From an uncultured Clostridium sp. (GTDB lineage: Bacteria > Bacillota > Clostridia > TANB77 > CAG-508), in contig CAMMNR010000078.1 of assembly GCA_946498265.1 (NCBI GenBank), positions 1-8,232 on the forward strand: a stretch of DNA of 8,232 nt, in the 5' to 3' direction. The position numbers and the translations under genes are program-made. Position 1 is the stretch's first letter. The number at the start of each line of letters is the position of its first letter. The notes beneath the pieces were generated by a model. It was not told where the DNA came from and made no database searches. It was given only the letters and a program-made list of their open reading frames with translations. Positions 1 to 5,589 of this stretch are shown here, in pieces.

Positions 1-503
1 TCAAAATTAATTTTCTTGCTTTTTTCTTCATATTTTTCTATATCTTTTTCTGACAATTCTATATCTTTTTCTGTCATTTCCTGCAAATTAAATTCTGTAG
101 CGCTTAGGTCAATCATAGAATAATATTCTGGCGGTAATTTTTCTAATTTTGCTAAATATTCCTCGGTAAAACTGATAGTCCCTTCTGAATTTACCGTTGC
201 TATTAAATTTTCATTTTCATCATATATTTCGTATGTTGAAAGTTCTAATTCTACATTGTCACCAATTTGTGACGCATCTTTATTAGCATTTTTTTCTATA
301 TTATTTTCACCTATTTCAGGATTCTGCGACTTTATTTCCACTATATACACATCGTTTTCCTCAAGGTTAACTCCAGCAAAAAAGAAATCCTCATAATATC
401 TAACACTACTTATATGTTCTTTTTTACTGTCTAAAGTTTCTGAAATTTGTTTAGACAACAAAAAAGATTTTTTTAATACTTCTTCTTTTTTCTTATCCTT
501 CAT
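1..503 (-). CDS. Unrecognised acidic cytoplasmic protein, 3' end cut by window edge
   Basis: An open frame starts with ATG at 503-501 and runs 167 codons to the left edge without a stop, so the C-terminus is missing. A good ribosome binding site (GGAGG, 513-517) lies 9 bases before the ATG. The protein begins MKDKKKEEVLKKSFLLSKQI and has no signal peptide or membrane segment. It is rich in Glu, Lys, Asp and Asn. Residues 85-140 look like a small alpha/beta unit with the stretch YEIYDENENLIATVNSEG. Near residues 144-158 a seven-residue unit (T/S)EKDIE(L/K) occurs twice in tandem. I do not recognise the family. It sits directly downstream of a secretion-type operon but behind its own promoter-like sequence and palindrome, so it may be separately expressed. 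Coding status is well supported by the ribosome binding site and length; function is unknown. Confidence 0.8.
   Translation of the reverse strand, partial: MKDKKKEEVLKKSFLLSKQISETLDSKKEHISSVRYYEDFFFAGVNLEENDVYIVEIKSQNPEIGENNIEKNANKDASQIGDNVELELSTYEIYDENENLIATVNSEGTISFTEEYLAKLEKLPPEYYSMIDLSATEFNLQEMTEKDIELSEKDIEKYEEKSKKINF
36..73. repeat. Short tandem duplication inside the left-edge gene
   Basis: A 17-bp sequence reading TTCTATATCTTTTTCTG on the plus strand occurs at 36-52 and again at 57-73, a period of 21 bp. The period is a multiple of three, so on the coding (minus) strand it duplicates seven residues, giving two EKDIE units in an acidic and lysine-rich helical stretch. It looks like a recent in-frame slippage duplication with no sign of a separate function. 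Confidence 0.7.
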
Positions 504-521
504 AACTGTTTTCCTCCATCA

Positions 522-542
522 TAAATTATTTAAAATAATTTA
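522..542 (-). promoter_or_regulatory. AT-only inverted repeat in the leader of the left-edge gene
   Basis: TAAATTATTT (522-531) and AAATAATTTA (533-542) are perfect 10-base inverted arms separated by one base. In RNA they could form a short, weak hairpin of A-U pairs only. It lies between the putative leader ORF stop codon (540-542) and the ribosome binding site of the downstream gene (513-517), so folding could affect initiation. In such AT-rich DNA the repeat could be chance. Confidence 0.4.
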
Positions 543-569
543 TTTTATAAACATTTTACTAAAATTCAT
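540..569 (-). CDS. Possible nine-residue leader peptide
   Basis: In the 5' leader of the left-edge gene an ATG at 569-567 opens a nine-codon frame, MNFSKMFIK, ending in TAA at 540-542. A ribosome binding site-like AGAAGGA (578-584) lies 8 bases upstream, a normal spacing. The frame begins about 20 bases after the predicted transcription start and its stop codon falls inside the AT-only inverted repeat. This could be a leader peptide linking ribosome progress to expression of the next gene. The sequence has no run of one regulatory codon, and such tiny frames arise by chance, so confidence is low. Confidence 0.25.
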   Translation of the reverse strand: MNFSKMFIK

Positions 570-595
570 ATTTTTTATCCTTCTTTATTTTCTAT

Positions 596-604
596 ATTAT
601 AACA
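596..604 (-). promoter_or_regulatory. Extended -10 promoter for the left-edge gene
   Basis: On the minus strand the sequence reads TGTTATAAT, a consensus -10 hexamer (TATAAT, 601-596) with the upstream TGn extension. The -35 position at normal spacing falls inside the neighbouring palindrome and reads TATATT, a poor match to TTGACA. Extended -10 promoters need little -35 contact. Transcription would start near 589, leaving a leader of about 85 bases before the ATG at 503. The palindrome ends only 3 bases before the TGn element, so a protein bound there would be expected to block or alter promoter use. Confidence 0.5.
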
Positions 605-607
605 TAA

Positions 608-639
608 TAAATCGTTAGAATATATATTCTAACGATTTA
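608..639. promoter_or_regulatory. Perfect 32-bp palindrome: operator and/or terminator
   Basis: Positions 608-639 form a perfect dyad with 16-base arms, TAAATCGTTAGAATAT and its complement, centred between 623 and 624. It lies 5 bases after the stop codon of the 289-residue protein gene and just upstream of the extended -10 element. As RNA it can form a hairpin of about 14 pairs with a 4-base loop. On the plus strand it is followed by ACTTTTTATTTTT, a good U-tract, but no plus-strand gene precedes it. On the minus strand, the direction that needs a terminator, the following bases TTATGTTATAAT are only moderately U-rich. It may be a weak bidirectional terminator or a dimer-binding operator over the -35 region, or serve as both. 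Confidence 0.55.
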
Positions 640-644
640 ACTTT

Positions 645-1514
645 TTATTTTTCAAATGACATTACAAAATCGGTTCCTTCTAATAGTTTTACAACAAATT
701 GTTTTTCTATAGTTTGAGAAGAGTCTTCTCCATTTGTAATTACCATTTTGTAGATGTATAAATCTCCGTTTTTCTCATATGATGTATATCCTAGTTTATT
801 TTGACTGTAGAAGTTTGTTTTTATATAGTTTTCAAAATCCGCTTGAGTTGGAAAGTTATTATTTTTGTATGTTTCATCTAATTTATTATATGCATATGTA
901 TAGTCTTCATTATTTATTGCTTCAAAGAATTTTTGTATATTAAATTGGACCTTTATATCTTCTGTTGAAGAATTGTATTGTTCAACAAATTCTGGTAAGT
1001 CGATTGTGTATATATCTAACATTACTGTATATTGCATTGGAGATGTCTCATTAAAAATATAATAATGTCCTCCTTCATCTTCACATATATATTGTGTATA
1101 ATTATCATAATCTATTTTTTGATATCTGGCTAATTTTATAGTTTGATTTGAATATCTTTCCCTAATTAATGTTTCAAACTCATTATATTCGGCAAATCTT
1201 TTTTGTTTATACTCACTTTCTAATAGATTGAATGCATTTTGTGGATCTCTTAAAAAGTTGGATAAAAAATCATTAAAATATATCTCTGCCATTTTTTCGT
1301 CACTTATATTTTGTTGAATGTATTGATTATAATTATATTTATCTATTACTTCTGTATTATTTTCTTCAACATTATTAACGTATATGCTATTTTCTATATT
1401 ATTAGATACGTTATTTTCATTAATCGAATTAATTAAGCTAATTATAATTATTAATATTGTAATACAAATTATAATTAACATTGTTAGTAATATTATTTTT
1501 TTCTTTTTATCCAT
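645..1514 (-). CDS. Single-pass membrane protein with two NTF2-like domains (TcpC/VirB8-like layout)
   Basis: The 289-residue protein begins with a lysine cluster (MDKKKK) and a strongly hydrophobic segment at about residues 7-29, then an Asn-rich linker, so residues 30-289 should lie outside the cell membrane. Two tandem domains of similar pattern follow. Domain 1 (about 73-180) contains FLRDPQNAFNLLESEYKQKR, and domain 2 (about 188-289) contains NNEDYTYAYNKLDETYKNNN; each has a helical lead-in then beta-rich sequence. This matches the NTF2-like fold and recalls TcpC of Gram-positive conjugation systems, which has one membrane helix and two NTF2-like domains. The assignment rests on pattern, not a database match. 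A ribosome binding site (AAAGGA) precedes the ATG. It is the last gene of the operon, 16 bases after its upstream neighbour, and a palindrome follows. A scaffold role in a secretion complex is inferred. Confidence 0.75.
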   Translation of the reverse strand: MDKKKKIILLTMLIIICITILIIIISLINSINENNVSNNIENSIYVNNVEENNTEVIDKYNYNQYIQQNISDEKMAEIYFNDFLSNFLRDPQNAFNLLESEYKQKRFAEYNEFETLIRERYSNQTIKLARYQKIDYDNYTQYICEDEGGHYYIFNETSPMQYTVMLDIYTIDLPEFVEQYNSSTEDIKVQFNIQKFFEAINNEDYTYAYNKLDETYKNNNFPTQADFENYIKTNFYSQNKLGYTSYEKNGDLYIYKMVITNGEDSSQTIEKQFVVKLLEGTDFVMSFEK

Positions 1515-1530
1515 ACTAAGATCCTTTCTT

Positions 1531-2103
1531 TTACTCCGAGATATTTATTTCTTGAAACATTTCTTTTCCAGGAATTACTGAAAATGTTCCATTATTTTTA
1601 TCCATATTTATTGTAATATAGTATTCTTCTCTTGGTTCATTTTCATCTAAAGAAACTTTCTCTATTTGTCCTATTATATAGTATGAAGTTATCAATGTTT
1701 CCTGATTTGTTTTACAGTATATTATTTTAGGATAAAACTGATTATATTCTCTCACATTTTCTAATTGTGTTAATATATTATCCTTTGTTATATTTTTTTC
1801 TTTTATATAACTTTTGTCTATTAATTCATACAATATTTCCGAATCAGATTTTGATAGATATCCCAAATATGTATCTACACAAGATGCCGCTGTAAAAAAT
1901 TCGTTTCGATCTTTTAGAATTTTTATTTCTTCTTCATCTATTCCAGTTTCTTTATCAGATATATTTGATACATAATCCTCATTTCCTATAATATTTTTAT
2001 TTTCAGTAGAATCTTTATTTTGTAATAGAAAGATTAAGCAAATACTAATAATTATTATTAAAATTATTAATATTATAATTAAATATTTCATTTTTTTATT
2101 CAT
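1531..2103 (-). CDS. Small membrane-anchored protein with one NTF2-like domain
   Basis: The 190-residue protein has a short basic N-terminus (MNKKMK), a membrane segment at about residues 7-27 made mostly of Ile and Leu, and an acidic linker. A single domain follows at about 66-188. Its helical start, with SKSDSEILYELIDKSYIKEK at 85-104, resembles the repeat units of the 289- and 319-residue proteins of this window. The domain ends with beta strands and the phrase NNGTFSVIPGKE. I read it as an NTF2-like extracytoplasmic domain; this is inference from pattern. AAGGAG lies 6-7 bases before the ATG. It is 23 bases after the 142-residue protein gene and 16 bases before the 289-residue one, within one operon. 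No enzyme motif is visible, so a structural or binding role at the envelope is more likely. Confidence 0.7.
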   Translation of the reverse strand: MNKKMKYLIIILIILIIIISICLIFLLQNKDSTENKNIIGNEDYVSNISDKETGIDEEEIKILKDRNEFFTAASCVDTYLGYLSKSDSEILYELIDKSYIKEKNITKDNILTQLENVREYNQFYPKIIYCKTNQETLITSYYIIGQIEKVSLDENEPREEYYITINMDKNNGTFSVIPGKEMFQEINISE

Positions 2104-2126
2104 TTATATACTCCTTAACCCTATAA

Positions 2127-2555
2127 CTATTTAAAATTATAACTTCCATCATCTACATTTATATTTAATTCTATACTAGTTTTATTAGCATCATCTAGAT
2201 TTAAATTTATTGTTAATATATTATCGTTTAATATCCAATTAGTTATAGTAACAGTTTTTGCATCTACCAATCCATTTAGGTAGATATACTTCTTTATTTC
2301 TAAGTCAAACTCTTCCATATCATATATAATTTCTTCTAATTCTTGATTACTTCCAACTATTTCTATATCAAGTGACTCTAATTGTGTATCACTATAGCTT
2401 GCTCCTCCTTCATTTTGAAATTGTATAGGATCATTTATAATTACATTTTCATTATTATCATCACTTGATATACTATTTAACAATAATATGAGTAATACTA
2501 TAACTACAATAATTACACAAATTATGGCTATTCCACCAATTTTTTTATTATCCAT
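2127..2555 (-). CDS. Small single-pass membrane protein of unknown family
   Basis: The 142-residue protein has a membrane segment at about residues 6-28 (GGIAIICVIIVVIVLLILLL) after a short charged start, an Asp/Asn-rich linker, then an acidic extracytoplasmic domain at about 60-142. The domain opens with a helical stretch, QELEEIIYDMEEFDLEIKKY, and ends with alternating strands (TVTITNWILNDNILTINLNL, then SIELNINVDDGSYNFK). I do not recognise it; it could be a reduced member of the NTF2-like group next door, but it lacks the (D/E)xxYxYAYN-like signature. The AGGAGG ribosome binding site (2561-2566) overlaps the stop codon of the hydrolase gene, so the two are probably translationally coupled. 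A small envelope subunit working with the hydrolase is a guess from position. Confidence 0.7.
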   Translation of the reverse strand: MDNKKIGGIAIICVIIVVIVLLILLLNSISSDDNNENVIINDPIQFQNEGGASYSDTQLESLDIEIVGSNQELEEIIYDMEEFDLEIKKYIYLNGLVDAKTVTITNWILNDNILTINLNLDDANKTSIELNINVDDGSYNFK

Positions 2556-2560
2556 TTTTT

Positions 2561-2567
2561 CCTCCTA
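2561..2567 (-). promoter_or_regulatory. Ribosome binding site overlapping the hydrolase stop codon
   Basis: The minus strand reads TAGGAGG followed by five A and ATG. The hydrolase stop TAG (2567-2565) supplies the first two bases of AGGAGG (2566-2561), which serves the 142-residue protein starting at 2555. Ribosomes ending the hydrolase would stop on this site, which suggests coupled translation. Confidence 0.75.
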
Positions 2568-5564
2568 TCTGACAAAAGCCCAATAGTTAGACGCTGATTG
2601 ATTTATCTCTTGTGTGCTAAACACTCTGCTTTCGTAACCCTTATTTACAGCATTATTTTTGTTTGGATCCCTTACTTTTATACCTCCATTTTCAATAGAA
2701 GACAGTAATATAAAGTGCCCTCCGCTTGTAAATAATCCAGGTCCTTGAGAAGATATTACTAAGTTTCCTTTTTGTAATTCTTCAACTGCTCTATTTATGT
2801 CTTTGCCTAAATCTACTACTGTACAAGGCAAATTAAAGTGTTTAGCTGCTGCATTAAAATATGACCATGCAGTTCCAGCTCCATTTACATAATATGCATT
2901 TCCGCACCAAGCAACAGCATCTGCTGGTGTAATTTGTTTTCCTGTATAGTCAGTTGCTACCATTGCAAAAGCAGTAGGACCACAGCCACAATTTGCTATA
3001 TTACTACTACCATAAGATACATTTGCGTAATCGTTTTGATAATAAATTGTTCCTGCTACAGACTGAGGTCGTGGATTGTCTTCACTTACATATTCTTCTG
3101 GATCTAAAACATTCCCTGCTGCATCATTTATTTGGAAATGTAAATGCATTCCTGTAGAATGTCCACTATTTCCCATCCTTCCTATTACTTGTCCTTGCTT
3201 TACAGTTTCTCCAGGAGAAACTGTAATAGAGCCTCTTGCCATATGCATATATGTTATAGTTAAATCACCGCATTTTATTTTAACATAATTGCCCATTCCA
3301 CCTGCATCACTTGCATTTGCTACATCATAATAAGGACCCGTTCCACCTGCAGTATCTATTACAACTCCATCGGCAGTAGCTATAATATATGGTCCTGGTA
3401 CGCTACCTCCTGACGTTGGAGCAATATCTATTCCTTTATGATATGTTCCCCATCTAGGACCTGGTCCTGATGTAATTGTTGTATCAACATCAGGAGCTCC
3501 ACTAGCAAAAAGCTTTCCATCTTCTGTTGTGGTAGTACTACTTCCTATTGGCCACCAATATTTTCCTGCTCCTCCAGTTATAACATTAGACATATCTTTA
3601 AATATACTCAAATCAAATTCAGTTACTCCATAGTCTTCTCCTGTATATTTATATAATACATATCTCATTATATTTTCCATAGCTTGAGTAGTAGAACTTC
3701 TTGATAAAAATTCAAAGAATGCTACTGAATTACTTACTAAGTCTGGTCCAGCTGAACGTCTATTTGGAGAGTTAGGAATTTTAAATCTTTTATCAAGTAA
3801 ACCAACAAACGTTCCTTCTTCTCCTTTTTCTCCACCATTATATTCTTCTTTTGGAGTATCTTCAGAATAAGTAATCATTGTTGATTCTATATCTGTTACA
3901 ACTCTATCTTCTCCAACTCCTTCATCGCTGTGATAATATTGTGGTCCGACAATAGTCTTTTTAAATCCAGCTTCTCTACTAAATATCCATGTTTTTGCTG
4001 TTGATATCATTATGTTTGGAGTATAGCTCTCTTGTGTTACTACACTTGTTTCTGAAACTAATTCCTGTACAGTTTCGTTTCCAACCTCTTTTGTTTCATA
4101 GTGGTATGTTGTAGTAGTTGTTGTTTGACTGCTTGAATTATACATAACGTTAAGAGTTATTCTACTATCTTTAACCATTTCTACAAAGGCTTCCATGAAT
4201 TTAGGATTTTGTACGGACATAGCCATGTCTATAAAAAACATACATGATGTAGTATATTGTGATATCATGCTTTTATAATCAACATATTGTATTGTTAAAC
4301 TAGGAACATCATTTGTATAGTTAAAATTAATCAACATTAATTTTCCATTTTCATCAATTGAATAGTATTTTCTTAGTTCATTAAAATTCCCACCATTTTC
4401 AACAATTTTCTCAAAATCGGCCTTTTTCTTAAATATCATAGGTTCTAATTCTTTTTCATGTTCTAAGATTGTATATTTTCCAGTAGAATCACCTAATTTG
4501 CATTTATCTCCGAAGATATTTAACATGTGTTGCTTTACTAAATCACTCCATCCTGCAGTTGTGCAATATAAAGGTCCTATACCATCAAGAGTTGTTGGAT
4601 CTCTACCTTCTCCTGCAATTCTTTCATATCTCCATGTTCCGGGAGTAGCCCAGTCCTCTTTTAAACTAGTTGCTATTTCTTGAATACCTTTACTTATGCC
4701 TTCCTTTATATCTTCTGCATCAAAATCAATTGCTGATTCTCCTGGACTAGAGTCATATGCTCCCCAACCCCATAAATTTAATTTTTCATTTGCTATATTA
4801 GAACTTCCATAAGCACTTTCATGTGTCCCTATGGCTACCATTATCATTGGGTTTATTCCTGCTGCAGTAGATATGTCATAGAATTCTGCTGCATTATTTC
4901 TGAAGAATTTTTCATAACATTCTCTAAAGCTTCTATTATTTTCTCCTCTTCCATTAGGAGGATTGTAATCTTCTACAGCTTTTATAAAATCCTCTCTTGA
5001 AATAATAGGATTATTAGCATCCCATAATATTGAATAATCTGGATATTTAGTAATTGTATTTTCTGATATTTTTGGAGTCATCATGTAAACACTACCATTT
5101 GAGCCCAATACTCCAGTATTAATGGTTTGTGTAGTTTGCTGTGCTTCCAAAAATAATTTTATGTACTTTCTTTCAGCCTCTTTTTTTTCTTCCTCTGAGG
5201 CCTTATCATAATCTATATCACCTAATAAACCTAGCTCTTCTGCAGATAGGTTATATTCGTCTTTTAATTGTTCCAAAACTTTATCTATTTCTTCGTCTTT
5301 TATCTCATATGCTCCATTTTCCAAATTTATTGTAAAAAAGTTTGCTATATCTTCAAAAAGGCCTTGGAAGAAATCTACTACTAGTGAAATTAATGCATAA
5401 AAAAGCATTGCAATAAGTAATATTGGTACAATCGGTAAAAGAAATTTAAGTAAATGCTTTAATATTTTTTTTGCTCCACTTTTTCCAGCATTTTTTACTT
5501 GTCCCGTTATTGTAGATTTTTTTTGTTCGTTTTGTCCATTATTGTTATTATTTTCATCTGCCAA
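2565..5564 (-). CDS. Membrane-anchored cell-wall hydrolase with lysozyme-like, M23 and C39-like domains
   Basis: A 999-residue protein likely to open peptidoglycan for a secretion or conjugation channel (VirB1-type role). A basic, Asn-rich N-terminus precedes a membrane segment (about 41-63); the rest should lie outside. Residues 205-355 are lysozyme/glucosaminidase-like (GH73/LYZ2 type), with THESAYGS placing a probable catalytic Glu at 249 and a family-like NLWGWGAYDS at 263-272. Residues 360-665 have no recognised domain. Residues 695-830 are an M23 endopeptidase: HKGID (709-713), YMH (His774) and HLH (807-809) supply the zinc ligands and catalytic histidines, all present. Residues 838-999 are a C39-like cysteine peptidase: Gln843, CGPT (Cys861), GGH (His950) and Asp966. 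The start is TTG with GGTGGAG 9 bases upstream; no nearer in-frame ATG exists. It lies 25 bases after the 319-residue protein gene. All three active sites look intact. Transfer function is inferred from neighbours. Confidence 0.92.
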   Translation of the reverse strand: MADENNNNNGQNEQKKSTITGQVKNAGKSGAKKILKHLLKFLLPIVPILLIAMLFYALISLVVDFFQGLFEDIANFFTINLENGAYEIKDEEIDKVLEQLKDEYNLSAEELGLLGDIDYDKASEEEKKEAERKYIKLFLEAQQTTQTINTGVLGSNGSVYMMTPKISENTITKYPDYSILWDANNPIISREDFIKAVEDYNPPNGRGENNRSFRECYEKFFRNNAAEFYDISTAAGINPMIMVAIGTHESAYGSSNIANEKLNLWGWGAYDSSPGESAIDFDAEDIKEGISKGIQEIATSLKEDWATPGTWRYERIAGEGRDPTTLDGIGPLYCTTAGWSDLVKQHMLNIFGDKCKLGDSTGKYTILEHEKELEPMIFKKKADFEKIVENGGNFNELRKYYSIDENGKLMLINFNYTNDVPSLTIQYVDYKSMISQYTTSCMFFIDMAMSVQNPKFMEAFVEMVKDSRITLNVMYNSSSQTTTTTTYHYETKEVGNETVQELVSETSVVTQESYTPNIMISTAKTWIFSREAGFKKTIVGPQYYHSDEGVGEDRVVTDIESTMITYSEDTPKEEYNGGEKGEEGTFVGLLDKRFKIPNSPNRRSAGPDLVSNSVAFFEFLSRSSTTQAMENIMRYVLYKYTGEDYGVTEFDLSIFKDMSNVITGGAGKYWWPIGSSTTTTEDGKLFASGAPDVDTTITSGPGPRWGTYHKGIDIAPTSGGSVPGPYIIATADGVVIDTAGGTGPYYDVANASDAGGMGNYVKIKCGDLTITYMHMARGSITVSPGETVKQGQVIGRMGNSGHSTGMHLHFQINDAAGNVLDPEEYVSEDNPRPQSVAGTIYYQNDYANVSYGSSNIANCGCGPTAFAMVATDYTGKQITPADAVAWCGNAYYVNGAGTAWSYFNAAAKHFNLPCTVVDLGKDINRAVEELQKGNLVISSQGPGLFTSGGHFILLSSIENGGIKVRDPNKNNAVNKGYESRVFSTQEINQSASNYWAFVR

Positions 5565-5573
5565 TTGTTTTTA

Positions 5574-5580
5574 CTCCACC
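5574..5580 (-). promoter_or_regulatory. Ribosome binding site that fixes the TTG start of the hydrolase
   Basis: GGTGGAG (5580-5574 on the minus strand) lies 9 bases before TTG at 5564-5562. The frame then reads MADENNNNNG, a hydrophilic cytoplasmic leader before the membrane helix. The nearby ATG in GCAGATGAA is out of frame. This supports TTG initiation, which may limit the amount of a potentially harmful wall hydrolase. Confidence 0.7.
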
Positions 5581-5589
5581 GCCTTTCTT

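Noticed and set aside
608..639. Confident intrinsic terminator for the operon
   Set aside because: The stem is real, but on the minus strand it is followed by a mixed TTATGTTATAAT rather than a U-run; the better U-tract is on the plus strand, where no gene needs it. Kept as a palindrome with open function.
1384..1581. Plus-strand open frame encoding a hydrophobic, Ile/Leu/Phe-rich peptide
   Set aside because: It is the antisense of the membrane segment of the 289-residue protein and crosses the junction with the upstream gene; no ribosome binding site or independent support.
3076..3288. Plus-strand open frame within the hydrolase gene
   Set aside because: It lies wholly antisense to the M23 domain, whose catalytic motifs show that the minus strand is coding.
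4498..5335. Two short plus-strand open frames (4498-4683 and 5141-5335)
   Set aside because: Both are antisense to the continuous hydrolase frame and have no recognisable protein features.
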